Shown: piece by piece, positions 18,327 through 27,746 of the stretch
Layout of the letters: the number at the start of each line of letters is the position of its first letter
Numbering within the stretch: position 1 is the first letter of the stretch
Assembly: GCA_013141385.1 (NCBI GenBank)
Contig: JABFRB010000039.1
Coordinates: forward strand, 1 to 55,399
Reading direction: 5' to 3'
Length of the DNA: 55,399 bases
Origin: Bacteroidales bacterium
Lineage (GTDB): Bacteria > Bacteroidota > Bacteroidia > Bacteroidales > Tenuifilaceae
Translations under genes and position numbers: made by a program
Notes under the pieces: generated by a model
Told to the model about the DNA's origin: nothing
Database searches by the model: none
What the model saw: only the letters and a program-made list of their open reading frames with translations

Positions 18327-19820
18327 TTAATAACCGTAATTTTGGGTAAGCTTTCCTCCGCTGAGCTGGATTTGTGAATTTGGAATTGGCAGCAGTTCAT
18401 GAGTACCTGCCACAAAATGTTTACCTACCGCATTCAGAACCTGACTGGCTCTTCCTTGTCGAACGAGATCCCAAAATCTATCATGTTCAAGAGCTAATTC
18501 AAGTCTACGCTCCTTCCAAATTGCATCTAAGGTTGGAGCTACATCAAGTAAACCTGCACGCTGGCGGATCAGATGTAAAGGAGTACTTACATCTCCTCCA
18601 ACATGGTAGGCTGCCTCAGCGTTCATAAGGAGTACATCAGCATAGCGCAGAATTTTTATATTCTTGGGTCTATCCTTGTCATCAGTACTGGTAAAGATCT
18701 CCTTAGTGGCACTGGCGTAAGCTTTGTAGTTATAGTAAAGACTTTGTACTGAATCTTTACTTGGAATCCTGAATCCATCCCAAAGAATGGTTCCTTTATG
18801 TGTACCAGAATTATCAATAAAAATGATAGTAGCATCTTTTCGTTTGTCGCCGGGTTCATAAGCATTGATAAGGTTAGTGGTAGGAGTACAGAATCCCCAA
18901 CCTAGATCGTTCCAACCACCCATTCCTCCAACTCTTACACCTTGACTAACGGTATAGTTACTTACTCCAAGATTGGAATTATTGTAAGAACCAGTTTCTA
19001 TTTCAAAAATGGATTCATTGCAATTGTCACCTGCCTGTCGCCAAAGTATTGAATAGTCAACAAGTCCATATTTAGCTGAAAGTATGACATCCTGAGTAAG
19101 ATCGTATACTTTCTGCCAATCTTGGAGATACATATAAACCTTTGCTAGCATTGATTCAGCGGCTCCTTTATTAGCATGACCAACAGGATAGGCTGATTTT
19201 AGCGGTAGATTATCTACTGCAAACTGTAAATCAGAAACAATTGAATCGTAAACAATCTGCTTATCGGCTCGGGTTTGAAATGCTGGATCATTATTGGCAT
19301 CAGTTTGATTTTTTGGAACGCGCATTACTAAAGGAACATCACCATACATCCTTACAAGATTGAAGTATAAATAACCTCTTAAGAACCTTACTTCTCCAAT
19401 CAACCTATTTTTGGTTTGGCTAGCAATATTTGCTGTACTTAATGCCAGCAATGCCTGATTAGCTGTACCAATGGCATTATAATGACCACTCCAAAGGGTT
19501 TCGGCAAATTTATTTGTTGCTGTGAGATTGAAATCATCAATGTCGCCTACAGGAACTTTCTGATCATCAAGAGTGCTTCCTTTGTCGGCATCGTCCGATG
19601 CAATATCGGTGACCGAAACAAAGGCAAACCCATGAACATCACCATTTCCCCATGAATCACCTTGTAATAAGCTATTGTAGGTTCCTGTGACCAGTTTCTG
19701 AGCTAAATCGGGGTCGGATGAAGTGGTTGCTCCTCCCTGAATTGGTACATCTAGAAAAGATTCTGAACATGATATTAGCACAATTGCTATCAGAAAAAGT
19801 GAAATATAGAGTGTTTTCAT
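18327..19820 (-). CDS. susD: SusD/RagB-type glycan-binding outer-membrane lipoprotein
   Basis: The 497-residue protein has a lipoprotein signal ending at C18 (LISCSESFLD). Typical SusD features follow: FAETLWSGHYNAIGTANQAL, the TPR-like LIGEVRFLRGYLYFNLVRMY segment and the C-terminal ERRLELALEHDRFWDLVR motif. SusD forms the lid of the SusC channel and binds oligosaccharide at the cell surface. It starts 18 nt after the SusC stop, so the two are co-transcribed. Confidence 0.95.
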   Translation of the reverse strand: MKTLYISLFLIAIVLISCSESFLDVPIQGGATTSSDPDLAQKLVTGTYNSLLQGDSWGNGDVHGFAFVSVTDIASDDADKGSTLDDQKVPVGDIDDFNLTATNKFAETLWSGHYNAIGTANQALLALSTANIASQTKNRLIGEVRFLRGYLYFNLVRMYGDVPLVMRVPKNQTDANNDPAFQTRADKQIVYDSIVSDLQFAVDNLPLKSAYPVGHANKGAAESMLAKVYMYLQDWQKVYDLTQDVILSAKYGLVDYSILWRQAGDNCNESIFEIETGSYNNSNLGVSNYTVSQGVRVGGMGGWNDLGWGFCTPTTNLINAYEPGDKRKDATIIFIDNSGTHKGTILWDGFRIPSKDSVQSLYYNYKAYASATKEIFTSTDDKDRPKNIKILRYADVLLMNAEAAYHVGGDVSTPLHLIRQRAGLLDVAPTLDAIWKERRLELALEHDRFWDLVRQGRASQVLNAVGKHFVAGTHELLPIPNSQIQLSGGKLTQNYGY

Positions 19821-19838
19821 AATTCTATCGATTTAAGG

Positions 19839-22800
19839 TTAAAAATTAAGATTTATCCCTAAGGCAATTGTCCGTGTAGTAGGGTAGGTACTCAATTCAA
19901 TACCTGAATCTAAAGGACTTCCGGGTAATTCGGAGGTAAAGCCAGAATATTTTTTGAGTGTCAACAAATTCTGTGATGTCACATAAACTCGTAGACTACT
20001 AATATTTAATTTCTTTAGGAAAGGATCTGGAAAAGTGTAGCCAACTGTTAGGTTATTTATTCTATAGAAATCTCCTGATTCCACGAAGTAATCGGAAGCT
20101 AATAGGTTACCTGTGTTTGCGCCCGGTTGTGTTTGACTTGGATTTTGACTTCCATTCCAGCGGTTATAAACCAGAGCCGATTCAATGTTATCTTTTCCGT
20201 TTATTCTAATAGCTCGTTTTCCATTATACACCTTGTTCCCTACATTTCCGTAAATATCCATACTGAAGTCCCATTTCCTGTAATAAACATTGATATTTAC
20301 TCCGAAATATGCTTTGGGTTGATAGGAGCCAGCAAAATCACGGTCTTTGTCATCAATTTTACCATCATCATTCTTATCCCAATATTTAAATCCACCAGGC
20401 TTTGCTGTAGGCTGAATAATTGTACCATCGCTACTTTTATAATTTAAAATTTCAGGATCGTCCTGGAAAACACCAAGAACCTTAAGAACATAGAAACTTC
20501 CAATTGCATGGCTATTATCCGTTAAGGTGGTAAATCCTTGAGCTGCGCCAATATTACCTCCCCAAATAGGTTCGCCTCCATTTAATCCCACAACTTTGTT
20601 TTTGTTCAGTGTTACATTGGCTCCAATGCTGTATGATAGGTTTTTGTTCACATTGCTTTTCCATTTCAACATCACTTCAACACCTGTATTTTGTATGGAT
20701 GTTGCATTGGTTAAGATCTGATGGTCGGCATCGCCAACGGTAGATGGAATGTTTACATTAATTAGGGCATTATCTACCTTTTTATTGTAGTAATTCAATT
20801 CGCCACTTAGTTTATTTTCTAACATTCCAAATTCGAGGGCAAAGTCATACTCTGCTGTGCTTTCCCATTTAATGTTAGGATCCTTTATTTGATTTATTTG
20901 ACTCCCATTCGAAGCACCCGATGAGATACCACTGAAAGGATATGCTAGGTTAGGTATAACAGTATTAGTATACGCATCGGTTGAGATTTGATCGTTTCCA
21001 ACTACACCCCAACTTGCACGTACTCGAAGCACGTCAAATAGGTGTTGAGATTTCATAAAACCCTCTTTATTGATATTCCATGCTAGGCCAACTGAAGGGA
21101 ATGTACCCCATCTATTTTTCTTAGGAAAACGGGAACTTCCATCACGCCTTAAAGTTGCAGTCAGCATATAGCGGTCGTTATAACTATAATTCAGACGACT
21201 CATGTATGAATTCCTTGTCCAAATATCTCCTTTACCATCATTCTGGGAACTATTGGCAAGTCCATTGTACAAATACCAAAGGTCAGAATCTGCCGGAACA
21301 TCTTTTCTACTTCCGCTAAGCCAAGTTTCCTGAAATTTTTCAGCAGTTGTTCCAACCATCAACTTGAAATCGTGTTTTCCAAATTTTTCCGAAAAAGTGA
21401 AGTAATTATCCCAAACCCATTTAAAATTTTGAACATTTTTATTTGATAGATAGCTAACGGAATTCAGCTGATTCCCACCAGCAACATCGAAAGTACTTTC
21501 ATCGTTAAGAAACTTGTAATCATATAATCTTGCTTGTCGGAATAATATATCTGTACCGATACTTGAGTGGTAACTTAGGAATGAAAAGGGATTTATATCT
21601 AGATACCCAGCCGCTTGAATACGATTCGCTGCCACTCTAACTCTATTGTTCTCAATATCAAGCAATGGATTACCTACTTGACCATTAAAAGCAGAAACGT
21701 TGCCGTATTTATCTCCTACTTTAGGAGATATTATGGGAGCAGCCCGATAGGCATCGTTAAAAGCTGACCCAATATTTCCATTTTCATTAATATCCAAATT
21801 ATTGAACCCATTCTCATTAATGGCATTAGCATAGGATGTTTGAAATCCTGTTTTAATGTACTTCGAGATGTTGAAATCGATATTAGAACGTAGAGTTATT
21901 CGTTTGAAGTTATTCTTAAAGACAATTCCCTGATCGTTTAGGTAGCTAGTGCTGAAAAAGTACATTGCTTTTTCGGAGCCACCTGAAATAGAAATATTTT
22001 GACTCTGTTCGAAGGCATTTCGTAGAATGGTTTTGTACCAGTTAGTGTTAGCCGTTGGACCTGAAATTGCAATTCCAGTAGCTGCTTGATAATAGTTTTT
22101 ATATTCGGAGGCATTAGCCATTTTTACAAGATTTGAAGCCTGCCTTATACCTATGTTAGAATTATAATTGATATTCAGCTTGCCCCCGCTACTGCTTCCT
22201 TTCTTAGTTGTAATTATTATAACGCCATTTGCCCCCCTTGAGCCATAGATTGCCGAAGAGGAGGCATCCTTTAATATGTTCATATCCACAATATCCGAGG
22301 AGTTAACGTTGGTAATATCATCGGTAAGAACTCCATCAACAACGTAGAGTACATGGGTGCCTCCCAGCATTGTTCCCGTTCCCCTTATTCTCATTTGAGG
22401 CGTTGATCCTGGGCTTCCTGAGCTAATGATCTGAACACCTGATACTTTTCCCTGCATAGCCTGTGTTGCAGTTAGTACAGGTTGTTTTGATAATTCTGTT
22501 CCTTTAAGTTGTATAGTTGCCCCGGTAATATCGCTTTTCTTTTGTACTCCATATCCTATTACAACCAACTCATCAATTGCAGTATTTTTGGACTTAAGTG
22601 TTACATTTAATACAGTTTGATTTCCAATTTCGACTTCCTGATCCTCGTACCCTATAAATGAGAAAACAAGAACCTTTTCTTCAAGTTTTAATTCAAGGGA
22701 GTAAAAACCATCGAAATTTGTAACGGTTCCATGATTGGTACCTTTAACAATAACATTTACCCCTGGCAGACTTTCTCCATTATCAGAGGCTTTGACCGTA

Positions 22801-22904
22801 CCCTTAATAATCTGCTGACTTAGGCCTATTGTTGGTAAAGATATTAATAGTAAAGCCGTTAGCAGATACTTAAAGATTTTTCTTATCAAAGATTGTATAT
22901 GCAT
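19839..22904 (-). CDS. susC: SusC/RagA-type TonB-dependent oligosaccharide importer
   Basis: The 1021-residue protein has a signal peptide (1-29), a CarboxypepD_reg-like domain (IIKGTVKASDNGESLPG), the SusC marker DELVVIGYGVQKKSDITG, a plug domain (QAMQGKVSGVQIISSGSPG, then MRIRGTGTM and IYGSRGANGVIIITTKKG) and a beta barrel ending in LGINLNF. There is no N-terminal STN signalling domain, so it is unlikely to signal through an anti-sigma factor. This agrees with the nearby regulator being of another type. It should import beta-1,2-glucan fragments across the outer membrane with TonB energy. It is the first gene of the locus after the regulator. Confidence 0.96.
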   Translation of the reverse strand: MHIQSLIRKIFKYLLTALLLISLPTIGLSQQIIKGTVKASDNGESLPGVNVIVKGTNHGTVTNFDGFYSLELKLEEKVLVFSFIGYEDQEVEIGNQTVLNVTLKSKNTAIDELVVIGYGVQKKSDITGATIQLKGTELSKQPVLTATQAMQGKVSGVQIISSGSPGSTPQMRIRGTGTMLGGTHVLYVVDGVLTDDITNVNSSDIVDMNILKDASSSAIYGSRGANGVIIITTKKGSSSGGKLNINYNSNIGIRQASNLVKMANASEYKNYYQAATGIAISGPTANTNWYKTILRNAFEQSQNISISGGSEKAMYFFSTSYLNDQGIVFKNNFKRITLRSNIDFNISKYIKTGFQTSYANAINENGFNNLDINENGNIGSAFNDAYRAAPIISPKVGDKYGNVSAFNGQVGNPLLDIENNRVRVAANRIQAAGYLDINPFSFLSYHSSIGTDILFRQARLYDYKFLNDESTFDVAGGNQLNSVSYLSNKNVQNFKWVWDNYFTFSEKFGKHDFKLMVGTTAEKFQETWLSGSRKDVPADSDLWYLYNGLANSSQNDGKGDIWTRNSYMSRLNYSYNDRYMLTATLRRDGSSRFPKKNRWGTFPSVGLAWNINKEGFMKSQHLFDVLRVRASWGVVGNDQISTDAYTNTVIPNLAYPFSGISSGASNGSQINQIKDPNIKWESTAEYDFALEFGMLENKLSGELNYYNKKVDNALINVNIPSTVGDADHQILTNATSIQNTGVEVMLKWKSNVNKNLSYSIGANVTLNKNKVVGLNGGEPIWGGNIGAAQGFTTLTDNSHAIGSFYVLKVLGVFQDDPEILNYKSSDGTIIQPTAKPGGFKYWDKNDDGKIDDKDRDFAGSYQPKAYFGVNINVYYRKWDFSMDIYGNVGNKVYNGKRAIRINGKDNIESALVYNRWNGSQNPSQTQPGANTGNLLASDYFVESGDFYRINNLTVGYTFPDPFLKKLNISSLRVYVTSQNLLTLKKYSGFTSELPGSPLDSGIELSTYPTTRTIALGINLNF

Positions 22905-22981
22905 ACGAATGTGGTTTAGGTGAGTGCTTTATGGTTTAAAGTTTGGTTTCAGTAATTTGATAGAGTTAGCACTATCGGAAT

Positions 22982-23000
22982 ATAATGGTGGTACCATTAT
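22982..23000. promoter_or_regulatory. Palindrome upstream of susC, candidate operator
   Basis: ataatggt and accattat form a perfect 8-bp inverted repeat around ggt. A second pair (actatc at 22971-22976, gatagt at 23002-23007) flanks it with an offset of 4 nt. It lies 78-96 bp before the susC start codon. It could bind the LuxR-type regulator or form an RNA hairpin in the leader. Confidence 0.4.
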
Positions 23001-23092
23001 TGATAGTATAGGATATTGCTGAATAAAAATAGAACGAAAATGTTTAATTTGAGCCATTTACAGTAAAAATAATGTAAAAATATTCCTTGGTA

Positions 23093-23126
23093 CTCAAACC
23101 CCTCAAACCCCTCAAACCCCTCAAAA
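23093..23126. repeat. 9-bp tandem repeat upstream of susC
   Basis: The unit ctcaaaccc is repeated three times exactly, followed by a partial fourth copy (ctcaaaa). The partial copy overlaps the candidate -7 element at 23122-23129. Such a run could change copy number by slippage. Confidence 0.8.
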
Positions 23127-23360
23127 TTATCAACAGTTGATGTATATCTTAAATGTAAATTTATGTCTTAGAATTGTTGAAGTCCATTTTTAATTCACAT
23201 CAAAAATACTACATACGATAATGTGGATAAAAAAATTGCCCCTTAATACTACATCATTTGATAAATTATTGTGTAGAATAGCCTATTTAATAGATAGTTT
23301 CACAATGGAGTTTTATAAGAAAATCGAAATTAATTTTCTAAAAAAAACTTAAAATGATGA

Positions 23361-26213
23361 TTAAAAACCTAAGATAAAATCGGTAAGATTTTGATCGGAT
23401 AAGAGGTTTAGACGTTTTCTTAAACGGTATCTACGCTCCTCAACACCCCTTGTTGTTATGTTAATTAGCGGAGCGATTTCCTTTGATGATAGATTTAAAC
23501 GCAAATAGGCACAAAGTCTTAAATCGCTTGGTGTGAGATCAGTGTATTCTGTTTTTAATCGCTTGAAAAAGTTTTCATGAGCTTGGTCGAAAAGTTTTTC
23601 GAACATAACCCAATCGTGTTCACTAGTAATATTATGCTCTATGAGTAAATATATATTATCGTAATATTTATTGGGAATTCTATAACCTAAATCTTTCTTA
23701 AGTTTTTCCAGCTGCTCCTTAATTTCGATTAGTAGTTCATTCTTCTTAATTAACGATACTGTGTTGTTCGCTAGCTGGGAGTTTGCATGTGATATTTCAG
23801 CTTGAAGTTTTTCGTTTGCCAATCTTATTATTTCTTGGTTAGCCTTTTCTTTCTGAACTCTAATTTTTTCCTGCTCTTTTTCCAAAAGAATTATTTGTTG
23901 CCTTATAAATCGTCTTTTAATATAATATCTTAAATAAAAAGCAGAAGTCACTAAGATGCCAATATACAATAGATAAGCATACAATGATAAAAACCACGGT
24001 GGTTTAATTCGAAAAACAAATTTAGCGGGTTGTGTCTTTATTCCCTTTGAATTAACCGTTTGAATTAAGAATGTATAATTTCCATAGGGTAACCGGGTGT
24101 ATGTAACTTCGGAACTATACGACCAGTCGCTCCAGGTATTATCTATTCCCACAAGTTTATACTGATAAAATTTTCTTTGCCCAACTGATTCTTTTGAAGT
24201 AAACGAAATGGATATATTATTATATTTATTTGGTATCAGAATCTTTGATTCGTTTCTATAATCAAACTTGTTTGTTTTACCCTTTCGAGTCCAAAATAAA
24301 ACATCCTTAATGGTTGGTGGTTGATTGACCTCTTTTAGTTGATTCATCAAGTAGATATTCAGAATGGCAAACCCATTATCGAGGCATATTAAATTTAGAC
24401 TATCATTTAGCGAAACAATGTTCTCATAATTTTCAACTAGATTCAAACCGTACATTTGAGGAATTAGCCTATAAAGAAGTTTTGCTTTGCCAAATAGAAC
24501 TTCAAACATGCCAATCTCATTTTTCTTGATAAACCAATACCTATTATTAGGATTGGCAACTATGGAGTTTGACGATTTAAATTCTTCAAGTTGCTGGTTT
24601 AGCTCATTATATGGAATAAGTTTACTGGTTAAGTCATCCCATCGGTAAAGTTGATTTCTAGCGGGGATTACTATTCTGTTATCTATCTTAAAAACTTTAT
24701 TTGTGTTTTCTAATAGTCCTTCGTTACTGCCAATTTGTTTTACTACTATTGTTGAGTCAATATTCTTGGATGGTTGTACCATAAATAGCCCCTTTATAGA
24801 ATGACCCAACCAAAGGTTTCCCATAAAATCGACTTCTAGATATCGGCATGGAGCAATTAGGCCTTTCATGGTATGGTTTTTTGTCCATACATCCTTACTT
24901 TGACCATATAGTACAATAGAATTATATGTGCTTTGGATAAGATACTCCTTTTCTTGCCATGTAATTTTTTTCAAATTATATCCCCCGCTAACATTGCTAA
25001 CGAGTTTTAATTGATGATCCTCAATTAAATAGGTTCCATCGTTAAGACCGCAATAAAGTTTATTATCAATAATTTTTATAAACCAAACCTGACCTTGAGA
25101 GTTCTTCAAAAGATGCTTATTTTCAAACTTTCCATCGTCGTTTAGCGAATAGATATATACTCCCTGATTGGTTCCTAAGTACAACTCTTTTTTAAATAAA
25201 CAAGCTCCATAAACTGTTCCAGAGTTCATCTCTTTATTTTCATAAATATCTATTGGAGAATTAAAAGATATATAATCAATACCCTTATCCATGCCTACCC
25301 ATAGATTACCCGTTTGATCTCCTTGTAATGCCAGTATTGTGTTGTTTTGCAGAGAGGTGTTGCTTGTAATGTGATTTAGGAGTTTCCCTTTTAGATTAAA
25401 AACGTAAATACCCTTTAGTATTGTACCAAAAACTATTTTATCGTTTAATCGAATACCATTATTTATTTTTGATTCTTTAATATCTTCTGAGACTTCATTT
25501 TTCCATTCTGAAAAGGAGTTCCCGTCATATTTATAAATCCCTTTTGAGCTAGTGCCAATAAGGAATTCATTACCATTTAATGATGTAATTGTCTTTATTT
25601 CTGTGCCTTGAAAGATATTACTTCCTGTGATAAATACTAAGTTCTGATCAACAAGTTCATATAATCCACCATTAATTTGCTGAACAAATAGACGGTCATT
25701 TGATTTTAAAAGGAATAATATAGAGTTGGGGATTTTAATTGGTTTTATAGTTTTATAATTGTAAGCCAGAATAGTTCCAAAGCTTTGAAAGTAGATACAA
25801 TCCTTGTGCTTTACGATTTTCCAAAACTCATCATTATGTAGTTTTATATCGCCGAGTAAAGGGATTAACGAAATGTATTTCCATTCCCTAGTTGAGTCCA
25901 CTTCCCAGTAACCAAATTCTTCAAAGGAACCTGTATAAATCCTATTATTATCGGAGGTTACAGACCTAATTATAGTATTGACAGGGAGTTTTAACAGCTG
26001 CCATTTTGCTCCATCGAATGCTAGCAATCCATTATTATTGGCTATATATACATTTCCTTTTCTGTCGAGTGTAATATCCCAGTTCTGGTTACCGCCATTA
26101 TATTCGTTTTTATTATAATTGGTTATATGTACTATGTTTTGAGATTTAACAACGTATCCACAATTAAATAGCAGTAAAAGAATAATATATCTAACAATGT
26201 TACCCTCGTACAT
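23361..26213 (-). CDS. Membrane-anchored transcription regulator (propeller, Y_Y_Y, LuxR-type HTH)
   Basis: The start at 26213 gives a signal peptide (MYEGNIVRYIILLLLF); an alternative start is at 26234. A long periplasmic part of beta-propeller repeats (for example LALQGDQTGNLWVGMDKGIDY) comes first. Then a Y_Y_Y domain (YQYKLVGIDNTWSDWSYSS and LPYGNYTFLIQTVNSKG) and one membrane helix (SLYAYLLYIGILVTSAFYL). A coiled coil follows, and the last about 60 residues are a LuxR-like HTH (LTPSDLRLCAYLRLNLSSKE, then ITTRGVEERRYRLRKRLNL). There is no histidine kinase or receiver domain. It therefore resembles a hybrid two-component sensor but binds DNA directly from the membrane. It most likely senses a glucan fragment and controls susC. 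The ligand is inferred. Confidence 0.87.
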   Translation of the reverse strand: MYEGNIVRYIILLLLFNCGYVVKSQNIVHITNYNKNEYNGGNQNWDITLDRKGNVYIANNNGLLAFDGAKWQLLKLPVNTIIRSVTSDNNRIYTGSFEEFGYWEVDSTREWKYISLIPLLGDIKLHNDEFWKIVKHKDCIYFQSFGTILAYNYKTIKPIKIPNSILFLLKSNDRLFVQQINGGLYELVDQNLVFITGSNIFQGTEIKTITSLNGNEFLIGTSSKGIYKYDGNSFSEWKNEVSEDIKESKINNGIRLNDKIVFGTILKGIYVFNLKGKLLNHITSNTSLQNNTILALQGDQTGNLWVGMDKGIDYISFNSPIDIYENKEMNSGTVYGACLFKKELYLGTNQGVYIYSLNDDGKFENKHLLKNSQGQVWFIKIIDNKLYCGLNDGTYLIEDHQLKLVSNVSGGYNLKKITWQEKEYLIQSTYNSIVLYGQSKDVWTKNHTMKGLIAPCRYLEVDFMGNLWLGHSIKGLFMVQPSKNIDSTIVVKQIGSNEGLLENTNKVFKIDNRIVIPARNQLYRWDDLTSKLIPYNELNQQLEEFKSSNSIVANPNNRYWFIKKNEIGMFEVLFGKAKLLYRLIPQMYGLNLVENYENIVSLNDSLNLICLDNGFAILNIYLMNQLKEVNQPPTIKDVLFWTRKGKTNKFDYRNESKILIPNKYNNISISFTSKESVGQRKFYQYKLVGIDNTWSDWSYSSEVTYTRLPYGNYTFLIQTVNSKGIKTQPAKFVFRIKPPWFLSLYAYLLYIGILVTSAFYLRYYIKRRFIRQQIILLEKEQEKIRVQKEKANQEIIRLANEKLQAEISHANSQLANNTVSLIKKNELLIEIKEQLEKLKKDLGYRIPNKYYDNIYLLIEHNITSEHDWVMFEKLFDQAHENFFKRLKTEYTDLTPSDLRLCAYLRLNLSSKEIAPLINITTRGVEERRYRLRKRLNLLSDQNLTDFILGF

Positions 26214-26234
26214 TTTGGAAATTGCTTTATACAT

Positions 26235-26549
26235 TTTTTTAGATACTACTGTTTTTCTTTTGATGGACTAAATATAGTGACTTTCTATGAAGTCATTTAA
26301 AAAAGTATAATTGTTTTTAAATTGGATCTCCGCACAGATATCAAGAAATTAGATTTTTCTGAATAGAATCGAATTTAAACCATCCTCATTTTCATCGGCT
26401 TAGTATGAGCAGTTAAAGTCAAAGTTACACGATATAGAGAATGGTTTGGTCGGATACAAAGAACTACAGCGTTGGATAGAATCGGAAATGAGCTAAGAAT
26501 ACACCAACTATATTTGGCATCATAAAAGAAAATAATGGAGTAACAGATT
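26235..26549. other. Gene-free stretch before the regulator gene
   Basis: No real gene is seen. A minus-strand TAACTTTG at 26420-26427 fits the TAnnTTTG -7 consensus and could serve the regulator gene. The nearest upstream -33-like sequence is about 29 nt away, which is too far, so the promoter call is weak. Confidence 0.3.
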
Positions 26550-27695
26550 TTATTTAACCCTTTCCAAATACAATGCTTCATGCTTCTGTATAAAATTATT
26601 AAAAGAATATTTCTCAAGGATCAGTTCATACCCTTTTTTTCCTAAATTTTCGGAAAGGGTTTTGTCCTGCAAAAGCAAAATAATATTTTCTGCCACATTC
26701 TTAAAGTCATGTTGAGGAGATGTAAGGCCGTTGTGTCGGTTAATAACCACCGTTTCACCTTCAGAGCCTGTTGCAATAATAGGTTTTTTGTAGTGCATAG
26801 CCTCCAAAAATACATAAGGGAGTCCTTCCCACAAAGATGTGTTTACAAATACATCAATAATACCGTAAATTTTATAAATTTCAATTACATATCCTGTTAA
26901 AATAATGTTACGCTGTAGCCCAAGTTCAGCAATCAGCAGTTCTAAGTTGATGCGTAATTCTCCTTCGCCAACAATTAAAAAAACAACATTCGGATAGGTT
27001 TTTATTACTTCATTTGCTGCATATATATATGTAATCCAATCCTTCTGGGTGGTTAACCTGCCAATAGCCCCCACAACCAAAGAATCTGATGAAATTCCTA
27101 GCTGATGCTTGGCTTCATTTACATTAACCGTTGGGTTGTATTCGTTAAAATCAATGGCATTATTAATATTATATGCTTTTGAGGGTGATACAATTTTATT
27201 CCGCAGTAAATGCAACATCTCTGCATCTGAAACAATAATTCCTGTGGTGATTTTTCCCATAAGTTTTTCGATCTTTATGAAAAACCATTTACTAAATCCC
27301 GATTGCGATTGAAAATAAAAACAATGGGGTGTATAATAAACTTTCGGAGTACGGGCAAGCCAGGATGCTATTCGAAATAAAGCACCAGCCTTTGAACTAT
27401 GGGCATGTACAATATGAAATTTGTGAGTGTATATGTAGTACCAGATTTTTGATAGCGCTATCAAGTCGTTTATGGGACGTATATTCCGGTGGATAGGTAT
27501 AAAAATGACTTTTGCACCGGCACATTGCATTTTTTTGATTTCGTTTTCTGCGTTTTCCAGCCTTAAATTCGAGAGCATAACGGTTATATCGAAGAGTTCG
27601 GGGTTTAAGCGGGTAACTATGTATACCAGATGCTTTAACGCCCCACCTCCTGCGGCTTCAAGTCCATATAAAATTTTTATTTTACACTCGCTCAT
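26550..27695 (-). CDS. GT4 glycosyltransferase, exopolysaccharide cluster
   Basis: The 381-residue protein has a two-Rossmann GT-B fold. The N-terminal acceptor domain starts with KILYGLEAAGGGALKHLVY, and the donor domain has VVGAIGRLTTQKDW and VNTSLWEGLPYVFLEAM, with the retaining E-x7-E motif (EGLPYVFLE). No signal peptide is present, so it acts at the cytoplasmic side of the membrane. It is the last gene of a cluster of four GT4 enzymes with a flippase. It probably adds a sugar to a lipid-linked repeat unit. Donor and acceptor cannot be read from the sequence. Confidence 0.88.
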   Translation of the reverse strand: MSECKIKILYGLEAAGGGALKHLVYIVTRLNPELFDITVMLSNLRLENAENEIKKMQCAGAKVIFIPIHRNIRPINDLIALSKIWYYIYTHKFHIVHAHSSKAGALFRIASWLARTPKVYYTPHCFYFQSQSGFSKWFFIKIEKLMGKITTGIIVSDAEMLHLLRNKIVSPSKAYNINNAIDFNEYNPTVNVNEAKHQLGISSDSLVVGAIGRLTTQKDWITYIYAANEVIKTYPNVVFLIVGEGELRINLELLIAELGLQRNIILTGYVIEIYKIYGIIDVFVNTSLWEGLPYVFLEAMHYKKPIIATGSEGETVVINRHNGLTSPQHDFKNVAENIILLLQDKTLSENLGKKGYELILEKYSFNNFIQKHEALYLERVK

Positions 27696-27746
27696 GAAGT
27701 TTCAAGTTCGGAATTTTTAAGCCATTTTAATTAACTAAACAAAGCA

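Larger units (their letters stand above)
22905..23360 (-). promoter_or_regulatory. susC leader and control region
   Basis: This gene-free stretch lies between the regulator gene (which ends at 23361) and susC. It holds a perfect palindrome (22982-23000) and a 9-bp tandem repeat (23093-23126), listed separately. A minus-strand TAATTTTG at 23122-23129 fits the Bacteroidota -7 consensus TAnnTTTG, but I see no good -33 partner. If used, it would give a leader of about 210 nt containing both repeats. Confidence 0.45.

Noticed and set aside
23093-23126. CRISPR-like array
   Set aside because: The 9-bp units are directly tandem with no spacers, and there are no cas genes.
26375-26617. Minus-strand frame of 80 codons at the end of the GT4 gene
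   Set aside because: It overlaps the GT4 coding end in another frame, is Cys- and Ile-rich without pattern, and has no neighbour support.
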